Shown here in pieces: positions 1-8,532 of a DNA stretch of 64,000 bases. The stretch lies in the NCBI GenBank assembly GCA_030681675.1, contig JAUXRP010000003.1, forward strand, positions 175,371 through 239,370. The letters are read 5' to 3'. The DNA is from Candidatus Planktophila sp. Lineage in GTDB: Bacteria; Actinomycetota; Actinomycetes; Nanopelagicales; Nanopelagicaceae. The notes under the pieces were generated by a model. That model made no database searches, was not told where the DNA came from, and worked only from the letters and a program-made list of their open reading frames with translations. The translations under genes and the position numbers were made by a program. How positions within the stretch are numbered: position 1 is the stretch's first letter; the number at the start of each line of letters is the position of its first letter.

Positions 1-666
1 AAAAGAAGGCATTTCACTAACACCCCATAAATACTCATCCGACAGACGCACGCTATTAGTTAGTTCTAACCTAAATCCAAGAGTTTTGTCTTTGACTGCC
101 TTCACTACCATTTGGCCATATCGATACTTCCTAGTCGCACCAAGTTGAGTGACAGACATAAGCGCGTCGATCCCCTCCAAATATCGTGTCCCACTCCATC
201 GAATAGTAAAGCTCCGATTCTTTTCAAAAGTATTTGGTTTTTTATCAATAACCACATTAGGAATAACGCTAGAGCCTAGAATTGAAAGATTCAGTGAAGC
301 TCCAGCTGAAAACACTGCAATTGGAAGTGCATCTACTTGACTACCAATATCACCTCTAAATAATTGAACCATTGCACCAGGTGTTTTAGTGGATATTTTT
401 GTGCTACTCAAGAGATGACCAATATTGACTCTTAAAATCTTTGAATCATCAAGAGGTTCGACTAATACATCTTTATAAAAGTATTGCAGAATTTCCGTTG
501 AAGTTTTGCCAGCCAAGGCCATAGATCGAGCTCCCATTTGTGACATACCAACGCCGTGCCCATAACCTGATCCGCGAAATAGAAATTCTGCAGGTAATTC
601 CAATGCTGATGCTGGAGCTGTTAAAGCGGAAATAAAAAAAATCAATACCAGAAGTAACTTAGACAT
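1..666 (-). CDS. SpoIID/LytB domain protein, C-terminus beyond window edge
   Basis: Reading the minus strand from an ATG at 666 gives an open frame that runs off position 1, so only about 222 N-terminal residues are visible. It begins with a signal peptide (MSKLLLVLIFFISALTAPASA). About 15 residues later comes the motif GSGYGHGVGMSQMGAR, and then a long variable stretch reaches YLWGVSEMP at the edge. Both motifs are typical of the SpoIID/LytB family, and this order, with GHGVGMSQ near the N-terminus, is the one I recall for secreted actinobacterial members. The family is linked to peptidoglycan processing during sporulation or division; the exact role here is unknown. The start overlaps the end of the upstream ABC ATPase gene by 8 bases, so it is probably cotranscribed with the polysaccharide exporter genes. 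Confidence 0.85.
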   Translation of the reverse strand, partial: MSKLLLVLIFFISALTAPASALELPAEFLFRGSGYGHGVGMSQMGARSMALAGKTSTEILQYFYKDVLVEPLDDSKILRVNIGHLLSSTKISTKTPGAMVQLFRGDIGSQVDALPIAVFSAGASLNLSILGSSVIPNVVIDKKPNTFEKNRSFTIRWSGTRYLEGIDALMSVTQLGATRKYRYGQMVVKAVKDKTLGFRLELTNSVRLSDEYLWGVSEMPSF

Positions 667-1492
667 CCTCATCGAGGGCTGCGCTCTTTCTGACATGTAA
701 AAACTCTTGATAGGCAGCGATAGTCTCATTTGGTTCGCCGCGTTGGACTACCTTTCCTTTGTGCAACCAGACCACGTCATTGCAGACCTCGCGCAACGTT
801 GCCATTGCATGGCTTACCAAAATAAGCGCACTATCTTCACTTCTCAACTCCTTCATACGATTAAGAGATTTCTCTTTGAATTTTGCATCTCCTGTACTGA
901 GAGCCTCGTCAACTATTAAAATATCTGGTCGGACAGTTACCGCAACTGAAAATGCCAATCGAGAAAACATTCCAGATGAATACGTGCGCATAGGGGCATC
1001 AATTGCCTCTCCCAGTTCAGAGAAATCTGCTATCTCTTGAAAGTTATCTTCAATCTCTTCACGCGACATTCCCGCAGCTAACCCTCCGAGAAATACATTA
1101 TCGCGTCCTGACATCGACGGGTTAAAACCAACACCCAAGGCCAGCAATGTGCTCACACTTCCAAAGACCTCAATTCGCCCCTTTGTGGGAGGAATGATTC
1201 CTGCAATGACGCGCATCATTGATGATTTTCCTGCGCCGTTAGTTCCAATTACTCCTAAAACTTGTCCATACTCAACATTCAGATTCACATCATCGAGTGC
1301 CTGAATAATGCGCACATGTTTACCACGGCGACCTAAAGATTTGGCGCGAGCCTTAAGAGTTGGGCGTCTCTCTATTGAAGTTTTATATGTAAGCCCTAAA
1401 CCGCGAACTGAAATAGCGATCTCATGTGTGGCGTGCGAGTTAGAGGCGGACAGCAAATTCGCGCTCCCTTGATAAGAAAAAATAAGTTCCAA
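659..1492 (-). CDS. ABC transporter ATPase, polysaccharide/teichoic acid export (Wzt/TagH-like)
   Basis: This is the nucleotide-binding subunit of an ABC-2 exporter for lipid-linked cell-surface polysaccharide. Visible motifs are Walker A GTNGAGKSS near residue 85, the signature-like TYSSGMFSRLAF, Walker B PDILIVDEAL and a switch His in LVSHAM. About 277 residues is the length of short Wzt/TagH proteins without the C-terminal carbohydrate-binding domain. The frame opens at 1492, 53 bases inside the permease gene. A TTG at 1456 (overlap 17) would be a more economical start, since no ATG or GTG lies nearer the conserved region. It follows the permease and precedes the SpoIID-like gene in one operon. 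The substrate cannot be told from sequence. Confidence 0.88.
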   Translation of the reverse strand: MELIFSYQGSANLLSASNSHATHEIAISVRGLGLTYKTSIERRPTLKARAKSLGRRGKHVRIIQALDDVNLNVEYGQVLGVIGTNGAGKSSMMRVIAGIIPPTKGRIEVFGSVSTLLALGVGFNPSMSGRDNVFLGGLAAGMSREEIEDNFQEIADFSELGEAIDAPMRTYSSGMFSRLAFSVAVTVRPDILIVDEALSTGDAKFKEKSLNRMKELRSEDSALILVSHAMATLREVCNDVVWLHKGKVVQRGEPNETIAAYQEFLHVRKSAALDEDV

Positions 1493-2267
1493 TTAAAAAT
1501 ACTCCTGAGGCCCACGCTAAACCTGTAAGTAAACTTGAACCCTGTGGGGCTTGCCCGTGAACTAAAGTACGAGACCAGCTATCAAGAATTGGAAAGAGTG
1601 GATTAAATTCCTGTATAGCCATGAGCTTTGGCTTTAAGGCGGATGCCTCATAGAGAATCGGTGAGAGATATAGAAGAGTTCGTGTCAGATATGGCAAGAA
1701 GCTAGATATATCGCGAAAATATACATTTATACATGAAATCGTGATTGCTAATCCAAGAGCTAGAAAAATTGTAATTAATAAAACCGGAAAGGCCCAAAGC
1801 ATCTCCCATGTATAAGGCGCACCTAGAATCGTGCGAATAATGAAAAATACCAAGAGAGTCGGAATGAACTTAGCAACTGCAATTACAACAGCGGAAATCG
1901 GTAGCATAATTCGTGGAAAGGCTGTGTTTAGTATGAGACGTTGGCCAGCCGTAATTGATTTAACTCCCCCAGTAAGTGAGTTGGCAACTAAGTAGAAAAG
2001 AAAGAGGGTGGCCGTCAAGTGGACATATCGCGTTACATCTGAAGTGCCCCGAATAATAACAATTAGGAGGAAATACACCGCGGAAAGTAGCAGTGGATTT
2101 AAGACTAACCACAACTGACCAAAGAGTGAATCAAAGTGTTGCTCACGAAGTTCAGAGCGCGAATACTCAGCAATAAACGTTCGGCGGGACCAGAGCGATT
2201 TCCAGTATCGAATGAGTGGGGGCAGGCCGGCACGAAAAGGCTCGTATACCTGCATTGGTTGACTCAT
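1440..2267 (-). CDS. ABC-2 type permease, polysaccharide export (Wzm/TagG-like)
   Basis: A 275-residue integral membrane protein with about six hydrophobic segments and the ABC-2 layout: a charged amphipathic N-terminus (RRTFIAEYSRSELREQHFDS), then SLFGQLWLVLNPLLLSA. This is the start of TagG/Wzm-type permeases. It pairs with the ATPase encoded immediately downstream to flip and export an undecaprenyl-linked glycan across the membrane. The glycosyltransferase gene ends 15 bases upstream. A TAGCCT hexamer lies seven bases before the ATG at 2267, so it may also have its own leaderless promoter. Neighbouring LCP ligase and UDP-glucose dehydrogenase genes fit a wall-glycan pathway. Confidence 0.87.
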   Translation of the reverse strand: MSQPMQVYEPFRAGLPPLIRYWKSLWSRRTFIAEYSRSELREQHFDSLFGQLWLVLNPLLLSAVYFLLIVIIRGTSDVTRYVHLTATLFLFYLVANSLTGGVKSITAGQRLILNTAFPRIMLPISAVVIAVAKFIPTLLVFFIIRTILGAPYTWEMLWAFPVLLITIFLALGLAITISCINVYFRDISSFLPYLTRTLLYLSPILYEASALKPKLMAIQEFNPLFPILDSWSRTLVHGQAPQGSSLLTGLAWASGVFLIGTYFFLSREREFAVRL

Positions 2268-2282
2268 GGACGTAAGGCTACC

Positions 2283-3275
2283 TTACGGTGCAAGCGACTT
2301 AGGCGAGGTTAGAAATCCAGTTCCCCAGCTCATGTGCATAGTGAGAAGTATCAGCGGTAGCAAAAGAATTTCACCTAAAGATTTTCCTATTACTAGCGAT
2401 GCCATAAGAATAAAGAGAGCATAAATGAGGACTGGAAGTAGGAAAATCGTCGCAACTAAAATTCCTAGAGTTATTGAGAGAGTGGTGACAACTACGGTAA
2501 AAGGTGGCGCCAAATATCTGTAATTAATCGTTCCCTCGTGACGACGAGAAACAACGCGGCGCCAACGACCATATTCAAAGTACTGCCGAGCAAGCGCGCT
2601 AACACTTGATCTAGGTCTATATGTAACTACCAACCGTGGATCAAAGTGAATTAACCCACCTTTAGCACGTAATCGAAAATTTAACTCCCAATCTTGTGCT
2701 CGAGTGAAACGTTCATCAAAACCACCGATAGCGATGAGTGCCTCTTTTCTAAATGCCCCCAAATACACCGTATCAACTGGACCAGCAGCGCCTCCCGTGT
2801 GAAATCGAGATGCACCAACACCTAATGGACTTCGCATAGCGCGTGCAACTGAGCGCTCAAATAAGTTATTGCCGACCGCTGCCATAACACCGCCAACATT
2901 TACCGCGCCACTTTGTTCAAGAATCTCGAGAGCCAAAGTTAAATAATTATGTGGAATCTCTGAGTGGCCATCAATGCGCACAATATTTGAGTACTGAGCG
3001 CGTGCGATTGCAAGGTTCAATCCAGCTGCCGTGCGACCAGAAGGGTTTTCAACGATTACCACACGTTTATCTAGGTGTGCAATTTCACGTGCTATTTCCA
3101 TAGTTGAATCATGTGATGGCCCGACGGCCAGAATCACTTCGAACGGCCCCTGAAAATCCTGAGCCAAAATCGAGCTCACAGAATGCTCTAAGTAAGGGGC
3201 TTCGTTACGTACCGGAAGAATTACCGATATTTCTCGCTTCGGTGAGCCATATAACTCATTTGCTGATGTCGTCAT
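2283..3275 (-). CDS. Glycosyltransferase family 2, ExoA-like
   Basis: An N-terminal GT-A domain starts with SVILPVRNEAPYLEHSV (nucleotide-sugar fold) and carries the DxD-like motif RIDGHSEIP. QDWELNFRLRAKG is the QxxRW-like/acceptor region of processive family 2 enzymes. The C-terminal third (from about residue 255) has two or three hydrophobic segments, as in ExoA-type succinoglycan synthases, so the enzyme is likely membrane anchored with its active site in the cytoplasm. It is the first gene of the exporter operon and is divergent from the LCP gene across 36 bp. The sugar donor is unknown; the nearby UDP-glucose dehydrogenase makes UDP-glucuronate a candidate (inference). Confidence 0.88.
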   Translation of the reverse strand: MTTSANELYGSPKREISVILPVRNEAPYLEHSVSSILAQDFQGPFEVILAVGPSHDSTMEIAREIAHLDKRVVIVENPSGRTAAGLNLAIARAQYSNIVRIDGHSEIPHNYLTLALEILEQSGAVNVGGVMAAVGNNLFERSVARAMRSPLGVGASRFHTGGAAGPVDTVYLGAFRKEALIAIGGFDERFTRAQDWELNFRLRAKGGLIHFDPRLVVTYRPRSSVSALARQYFEYGRWRRVVSRRHEGTINYRYLAPPFTVVVTTLSITLGILVATIFLLPVLIYALFILMASLVIGKSLGEILLLPLILLTMHMSWGTGFLTSPKSLAP

Positions 3276-3311
3276 AACCCCACCACCGTATCGCTGAAGT
3301 AGTCTTCGCCT
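3276..3311. promoter_or_regulatory. 36-bp divergent promoter, GT2 / LCP
   Basis: On the plus strand TAGTCT (3300-3305) is followed by six bases and the GTG start at 3312, the leaderless geometry seen elsewhere in the window. On the minus strand TACGGT lies nine bases before the ATG at 3275. No convincing -35 element was seen for either. Confidence 0.5.
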
Positions 3312-4427
3312 GTGAAAGCGACGCGACCAATACGGATTATTACATCACTCTCGCTAGCTGTTGTCGTAATCTCCGCCATATCCTGGTTGGGGTTGGGACA
3401 GATCAGTGGGGCTATTAACCGGGTGGATGTCTTTGGAACCCTGGAAAAGCGCCCAGAAAAACCATCAACTGCACTTAACTACCTTTTGGTTGGTTCAGAT
3501 ACTCGCGAAGGTCTCACCAAGGAACAGTCACGACTTCTGCGTGTTGGAACAACTAAGTCTGCCGCTGGCGCACGTTCGGACACGATGCTTCTTGTACACA
3601 TTAGCAAAGCACGCGATAAGGCAACTATTATTTCTATTCCGCGCGATTCGCTTGTAACTATTCCGGAGCACCAATCATCACTCTATAAAGATCGAATAAT
3701 TCCTGCCGCTAATGGCAAGATTAACTCCGCTTTTGCATGGGGTGGTGCTCCACTTTTAATTCAGACAATTGAAAATGAAACTGGAGTGAGAATCGACCAT
3801 TACCTTGAGATCGGCTTCGCAGGTTTCGCAAAAATGGTCGATTCACTCGGAGGTATAGAGGTCTGCTCAAAGAGAGATATCGATGATCCAAAAAGTCACT
3901 TAGTCATGAGTGCGGGAGTTCATACACTTAATGGAGTTGAAGCGTTGAAATATGTTCGAACGCGTGACTTTGATGGAATGGGCGATCTTGGACGAATGCA
4001 ACGTCAACAACAATTCATGAGTGCCGTTCTAAGAAAGCTTACTAGTACTGGCGTATTACTAAATCCCGTGAAATTAATTAATTTCTTCAACGCCGCAATT
4101 GCAACGGTTAAAACTGATTCCCAACTCAATAGTGGTGATTTACTAACTTTGGCTAAGCAACTCAAAAACCTTTCGGCAAGTAAAGTGCGCACGCTTACAA
4201 TTCCCTTGGGCAATTCAAATGCATACGTAGATGGCGTAGGTTCTGTTGTGCTTTGGGACAGAGAACTTGCGGCAGATCTCTTCAACCGCATGCGATTAGA
4301 TTTACCGCTTATCGATGAAGTCACACCTTCACCATCGGCTTCATCGAGTGCGACTCCTGCGCCTATTTTGGTCGATAAATTTAAGACTCGAACCGCCGAT
4401 GAAAATCCATGCGGGGCACTAAAGTAA
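3312..4427 (+). CDS. LytR-CpsA-Psr (LCP) family cell-wall glycan ligase
   Basis: One N-terminal transmembrane segment (about residues 8-30) is followed by an extracellular LCP domain. LCP hallmarks are LLVGSDTREG, ARSDTMLLVH, SIPRDS, KINSAFAWGG, GGIEVC and the Arg-rich ALKYVRTRDFDGMGDLGRMQRQ. LCP proteins transfer undecaprenyl-linked glycans (teichoic acid, arabinogalactan, capsule) to peptidoglycan. The C-terminus is a Ser/Pro/Ala-rich tail. The start is GTG at 3312, supported by the TAGTCT-N6-GTG arrangement. It sits divergently from the glycosyltransferase/exporter operon and 4 bases before ugd, consistent with the final ligation step of the same wall polymer. Confidence 0.93.
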   Translation: MKATRPIRIITSLSLAVVVISAISWLGLGQISGAINRVDVFGTLEKRPEKPSTALNYLLVGSDTREGLTKEQSRLLRVGTTKSAAGARSDTMLLVHISKARDKATIISIPRDSLVTIPEHQSSLYKDRIIPAANGKINSAFAWGGAPLLIQTIENETGVRIDHYLEIGFAGFAKMVDSLGGIEVCSKRDIDDPKSHLVMSAGVHTLNGVEALKYVRTRDFDGMGDLGRMQRQQQFMSAVLRKLTSTGVLLNPVKLINFFNAAIATVKTDSQLNSGDLLTLAKQLKNLSASKVRTLTIPLGNSNAYVDGVGSVVLWDRELAADLFNRMRLDLPLIDEVTPSPSASSSATPAPILVDKFKTRTADENPCGALK

Positions 4428-4431
4428 GGCT
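4420..4431 (+). promoter_or_regulatory. Putative leaderless promoter of ugd
   Basis: TAAAGT (4420-4425) plus exactly six bases precedes the ATG at 4432. The hexamer overlaps the stop codon of the LCP gene, so ugd may be transcribed both from upstream and from its own start. Confidence 0.4.
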
Positions 4432-5748
4432 ATGAGCACTCAATTAACTCTCTCCGTCATCGGTTGCGGCTACTTGGGAGCGACTCATGCTGCTTGCATG
4501 TCATCGCTTGGCTTCAACGTCATCGGCGTCGATACGGATCCAGAAAAAGTTGAAATGCTCTCACGTGGTGAGCTCCCATTCTATGAACCAGGACTCGATA
4601 AGTTATTAGCCCAAGAGATTAAGACTGGCCGTTTAAATTTTACAACTGATTTTTCTGCCGTTGCTGAAGCTGATGTTCACTTTGTTTGCGTTGGAACTCC
4701 TCAAAGCAAGGATGGATTAGCCGCGGATCTAACGTATGTTAAATCCGCAGTTATTGAAATCGCACCATTTTTAAAAGAGGGCGCACTTGTTGTAGGTAAA
4801 TCTACGGTTCCTGTAGGCACCGCACAGGCTCTTCGCGAGCAACTCATTAAAATTTCACCGCAAGCCGACCTGGCTTGGAACCCAGAGTTTTTACGTGAAG
4901 GTTTTGCCATTGAGGATACGTTGACACCGAATCGACTTGTCGTAGGAGTTGCTAACGATCGTGCGGAGCAGATACTTAAAGATGTATATCAACCAATAAT
5001 TGCTCTTGGTACACCGTGGATTCGGGCCGATCTTGCTACGGCGGAGTTAGTTAAAGTCGCAGCAAACTCGTTCCTTGCAACAAAAATCTCTTTTATTAAT
5101 GCGATGGCAGAAGTCTGCGAAGCTTCAGGAGGTGATGTAACTGTCCTTGCAAAAGCCATTGGCTACGATCCACGTATCGGAAGCCGCTTTTTGCAAGCTG
5201 GCATTGGTTTTGGTGGAGGGTGCTTACCTAAAGATATTCGCGCATTTATGGCGCGCGCCGAAGAGCTCGGCGCTAAACAGGCTCTTGAATTCTTACGTGA
5301 AATCGATGCAATCAACTTGCGCGCACGTCAGCGTGTAATCGATGTTGTCCGAAGTGATCTGTCAGAGGATTTAACTCAGTATAAAATCGCGGTTTTAGGT
5401 GCGACTTTTAAGCCAGATAGTGACGATGTGCGCGACTCTCCAGCGCTAGATATAGCAGTACAGCTACATGCTGCAGGTGCACATGTTGTAATTCACGATC
5501 CAAAAGGCATTGAACCAGCCCGAAAGCGTTTCCCAAATCTTACCTTTGCCCATGAAGTGCACGAATGTGTTAAAGATTCAGATTTAATCCTTCACCTAAC
5601 AGAGTGGAAAGAGTATCGGGAGTTAGATCCGATGATTATTGGAGATTTCGTTAAGGACAAAATCATAATTGATGGTCGAAATGCCCTTGATCGTGAACTT
5701 TGGCGCAAAGCTGGATGGAAGTTCCATGCTTTAGGACGTACAGATTAA
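4432..5748 (+). CDS. ugd: UDP-glucose 6-dehydrogenase
   Basis: It oxidises UDP-glucose to UDP-glucuronate with two NAD, supplying an acidic sugar for surface glycans. The N-terminal Rossmann motif is VIGCGYLGATHAACM. The central region has KSTVPVGTA and NPEFLREG, and the catalytic cysteine lies in GFGGGCLPKDI at about residue 265. The C-terminal UDP-binding domain has GATFKPDSDDVRDSPA. The length of 438 residues matches the bacterial UGD/TuaD class. It starts 4 bases after the LCP gene. The product fits the adjacent glycosyltransferase and exporter genes. Confidence 0.96.
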   Translation: MSTQLTLSVIGCGYLGATHAACMSSLGFNVIGVDTDPEKVEMLSRGELPFYEPGLDKLLAQEIKTGRLNFTTDFSAVAEADVHFVCVGTPQSKDGLAADLTYVKSAVIEIAPFLKEGALVVGKSTVPVGTAQALREQLIKISPQADLAWNPEFLREGFAIEDTLTPNRLVVGVANDRAEQILKDVYQPIIALGTPWIRADLATAELVKVAANSFLATKISFINAMAEVCEASGGDVTVLAKAIGYDPRIGSRFLQAGIGFGGGCLPKDIRAFMARAEELGAKQALEFLREIDAINLRARQRVIDVVRSDLSEDLTQYKIAVLGATFKPDSDDVRDSPALDIAVQLHAAGAHVVIHDPKGIEPARKRFPNLTFAHEVHECVKDSDLILHLTEWKEYRELDPMIIGDFVKDKIIIDGRNALDRELWRKAGWKFHALGRTD

Positions 5749-6139
5749 CGAGGACCAAGCCGTCGATGCCCTCCTGGCAATGAAGGTATGGGCGGTAGTT
5801 GGATTAGGCAATAATCCTGCACGAGCAGCTTTCGGTGTTTCTAAATTGTTGCTGGACAAAGGCCATCAAGTAATACCGGTGTATCCACGGGCAGAAGTTG
5901 TTCATGGACAAACCGGTTATAAAAGTTTAAGTGAAATACCTTTTAAAGTCGACGTTGTTGATTGCTTTGTTAATTCCGCATTGGTCGGAAAAGTTGTTGA
6001 TGAAGCAATTGCAATCGGTGCTAAAGCGGTATGGCTACAACTGGATGTGATCGACGAAGCAGCAATTGCACGTGCCAAGTCGGCAGGTTTGCTAACTGTC
6101 ATGAATCGTTGTCCAGCAATTGAATATGCAGCGCGTTAA
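5744..6139 (+). CDS. CoA-binding domain protein (YccU-like), probable ATT start
   Basis: A small cytoplasmic Rossmann-fold protein of the CoA_binding_2 family (E. coli YccU-like), molecular role unknown. Motifs are WAVVGLGNNPARAAFGV, GHQVIPVYPR, AVWLQLDV and the terminal VMNRCPAIEY. The first ATG (5780) leaves only four residues before the WAVVGLG strand, whereas YccU as I recall it has about 20 residues up to the same glycine. The frame is open upstream with residues INEDQAVDALLA. The ATT at 5744 overlaps the ugd stop codon and has AGGA seven bases before it, so I place the start there. If the rare start is wrong, the gene begins at 5780 (119 residues). It is convergent with purE, with stops adjacent. 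Confidence 0.8.
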   Translation: MNEDQAVDALLAMKVWAVVGLGNNPARAAFGVSKLLLDKGHQVIPVYPRAEVVHGQTGYKSLSEIPFKVDVVDCFVNSALVGKVVDEAIAIGAKAVWLQLDVIDEAAIARAKSAGLLTVMNRCPAIEYAAR

Positions 6140-6646
6140 CTAAAACCCAGTCTTTTGATTTCGTCGAGATACTAAATGTGCACCCTTAGCTTTGGCCTCG
6201 GCGTTCAAATCAATTAATCCTTGACCCACTTTCGCCGAGATCGTGGGATCGCAAATTCCTAATATGCGAGCAGCAAGAAGTGCGGCATTTTTTGCATTAC
6301 CAACTCCAACGGTGGCTACCGGAACTCCGGCAGGCATTTGCACAATTGAAAGTAGTGAATCCATTCCATCTAGGTTTTTAAGGGCAATCGGTACGCCTAT
6401 CACTGGCAGGGTGGTAAGCGATGCAACCATGCCTGGTAAGTGCGCTGCGCCACCGGCACCGGCAATAATTACCTTAAATCCCTTTGCTGCCGCGCTTTGT
6501 GCGAACTCCACCATTTCAAGCGGCATGCGATGAGCAGAGATAACATCGGCCTCAAAAGAAATCCCCAACGTGTCTAAAGCTTTTGCGGCAACTTCCATGA
6601 TGGGCCAATCAGAGTCTGAACCCATGATTATCGCAACATCACTCAT
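6140..6646 (-). CDS. purE: N5-carboxyaminoimidazole ribonucleotide mutase PurE
   Basis: It converts N5-CAIR to CAIR in purine synthesis, working after PurK. Class I PurE motifs are seen: [12 protein letters not shown] at the N-terminus, VISAHRMP, and [12 protein letters not shown], then PVIGVPI. I start it at 6646, where GGAG sits six bases upstream of the ATG, rather than at the ATG four codons earlier. It overlaps the purK stop by 8 bases. At about 168 residues it is normal length. Confidence 0.96.
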   Translation of the reverse strand: MSDVAIIMGSDSDWPIMEVAAKALDTLGISFEADVISAHRMPLEMVEFAQSAAAKGFKVIIAGAGGAAHLPGMVASLTTLPVIGVPIALKNLDGMDSLLSIVQMPAGVPVATVGVGNAKNAALLAARILGICDPTISAKVGQGLIDLNAEAKAKGAHLVSRRNQKTGF

Positions 6647-7751
6647 TAATTTCTCCACTCATGTAATCAAGGGCATGCTGAACTTCGTGTGTTAATTCTA
6701 TGACGTCACTTCCCAAAAGAACCACATGGCCAATCTTACGACCTGGGCGCACATCTTTTTTGTAATGATGAAACTTCAGTCCGGGGCTACGGGCCATAAG
6801 GTGAAGATATGGCCTATACATATCACTCTTATTCGATCCCAGAATGTTTCCCATAACCGCAAAAGGTGCCGACATCGAAGGATCACCTAGTGGCAGATCT
6901 AAAACTGCACGTAAATGTTGTTCGAATTGAGAGGTGACCGATCCCTCAATCGTCCAGTGAGCTGAGTTATGAGGACGCATTGCCAGTTCATTAATAAATA
7001 TTTCATCACCCTTGACAAACATTTCTACGGCCATCACTCCTACAACTCCTACTTCTTGAGCAATCTCTAAAGCTAATCTCTGTGCTTTCGTGCACAGTTC
7101 TGAACTCATCTGCGGTGCAGGTGTGATTGTTAGCGTACAGATTCCATTGGCTTGTACAGTTTGCGTAGGCGCCCATGTTGTTGCCTGCCCATGTGGTGAA
7201 CGTGCAACCATTACGGCAATTTCATAATCAAACTCTATTAATTCTTCAATCAACACCTTGCCGAGCTTTGCAATTACTGAATTCAATTCACTTTCCGAAT
7301 TTATTTTCCAGACTCCTCGTCCGTCATAGCCTCCAGAAATCGCTTTGGCAATGAGCGGAAACTCACTAATCCCGGAGGCGCTTGTCACAACTCTAGATTT
7401 TGGTGCTGGAAATTGGATCAATTTATTACGCATCTCCGCTTTATCCTGTGAATAAATGAAAGCGCTTGAACTTGGTCTGACTACAACACCATTGGCTTCA
7501 AGGGTTTTTATTACGCTCAATGGGACTAACTCGTGCTCAAAAGTTACAACATCACACTTCTTGGCAAACTCAAGAACGCTAGCAACATCTGCAAAATCTC
7601 CAATAATGTGGTGTGCCACTTGAGCTCCACTGTCCTTTGTTTCGGCAGCGAACAAGAGAAGATGGACTCCAAGGGCTGTGGCGGGTCCAACGCTCATTCG
7701 GGCAAGTTGTCCCGCGCCAATTATCCCGACTGTAGGAAAAGAATCACTCAC
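6639..7751 (-). CDS. purK: 5-(carboxyamino)imidazole ribonucleotide synthase PurK
   Basis: An ATP-grasp enzyme that carboxylates AIR with bicarbonate and ATP. Motifs are [11 protein letters not shown] at the N-terminus, [13 protein letters not shown] in the ATP-binding domain and the catalytic-region sequence [24 protein letters not shown]. The 370 residues match the family. The start codon is GTG at 7751, four bases after the end of birA on the same strand. It is cotranscribed with and translationally coupled to purE. Confidence 0.95.
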   Translation of the reverse strand: MSDSFPTVGIIGAGQLARMSVGPATALGVHLLLFAAETKDSGAQVAHHIIGDFADVASVLEFAKKCDVVTFEHELVPLSVIKTLEANGVVVRPSSSAFIYSQDKAEMRNKLIQFPAPKSRVVTSASGISEFPLIAKAISGGYDGRGVWKINSESELNSVIAKLGKVLIEELIEFDYEIAVMVARSPHGQATTWAPTQTVQANGICTLTITPAPQMSSELCTKAQRLALEIAQEVGVVGVMAVEMFVKGDEIFINELAMRPHNSAHWTIEGSVTSQFEQHLRAVLDLPLGDPSMSAPFAVMGNILGSNKSDMYRPYLHLMARSPGLKFHHYKKDVRPGRKIGHVVLLGSDVIELTHEVQHALDYMSGEINE

Positions 7752-7755
7752 TGGA

Positions 7756-8502
7756 TTATCGTAGATGAACTATGTCGCCGGCTTGGACATGCTGGCCAGA
7801 GGCTAAAACTAACTCTCCCCTGTGCGAAATTGAAACCGCCAAGCCATTCTCACTCACTCCATGCGGATACTCCACTCGAACTTCGCGCCCAATAGTTGCG
7901 CTCAATTTTAAATAGTCAGCAGAGATCTCATCGCGACCTCCGTCCCATGCGAGGAATTTTTCTTCAAAGTTATTGAGAAATTTACTGAGTAACTGATTGC
8001 GAGTCACATTACGTGCTCCTTCAATTAGTAATGAAGTCGCAGTTGGCACCGGAAGCTGGTGAACCTGCATCCCAACATTTATTCCAACTCCAATTACGAT
8101 TCCATCATCGGTGGTCTCAGCAATTATGCCTGCAACTTTTTTCTCACTTATGAGAACATCATTAGGCCACTTTAACATCGCACCAAAATCGGAAAGTATC
8201 TGCGCAAGGCTCGTCCCAACTATCAAGGGGATATAACCCCAATCATCTTGAGTGCGTTTTGGTTGTATATAGAAGGAAAATAAAAGCGCGGTTCCCTGTG
8301 GCGCATCAAAACTACGCATTAAGCGACCGCGTCCATCGCTTTGATGATCAGCGACAATTACATCCCCCGCAGCGGCAGTTCCAGCTCGAGCCAATGTAAC
8401 AAGATCTCTTTGAGTTGATCCCGTGAGTTCAACTACGATTACTCGCCAGTATTGCCCAAGCGCGGCATTGATAATTGAGGCATCTATGGGTGCGCTTAGC
8501 AT
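7756..8502 (-). CDS. birA: Biotin--[acetyl-CoA-carboxylase] ligase, no repressor domain
   Basis: It activates biotin to biotinyl-AMP and attaches it to the carrier lysine of acyl-CoA carboxylase. Motifs are DHQSDGRGRLMR (biotin/ATP loop), GTALLFSF, LKWPNDVLI and KVAGIIAE. A C-terminal SH3-like segment follows. There is no N-terminal winged helix, so it is the catalytic-only class and not a biotin repressor. I place the start at 8502 because GGAG lies six bases upstream; the longer frame from 8550 would overlap the divergent carboxylase gene. Its neighbour accD and the biotinylated alpha subunit downstream are its natural substrate context. Confidence 0.93.
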   Translation of the reverse strand: MLSAPIDASIINAALGQYWRVIVVELTGSTQRDLVTLARAGTAAAGDVIVADHQSDGRGRLMRSFDAPQGTALLFSFYIQPKRTQDDWGYIPLIVGTSLAQILSDFGAMLKWPNDVLISEKKVAGIIAETTDDGIVIGVGINVGMQVHQLPVPTATSLLIEGARNVTRNQLLSKFLNNFEEKFLAWDGGRDEISADYLKLSATIGREVRVEYPHGVSENGLAVSISHRGELVLASGQHVQAGDIVHLR

Positions 8503-8532
8503 TTCAGTCTCCACGCCTAGTACCGTAGGGGT
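8503..8532. promoter_or_regulatory. Divergent promoter region, birA / accD
   Basis: TACCGT (8521-8526) followed by six bases and the ATG at 8533 suggests a leaderless accD transcript. On the minus strand birA instead has a Shine-Dalgarno sequence (GGAG) before 8502. The 30-bp gap therefore mixes a leaderless and a leadered gene. Confidence 0.45.
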
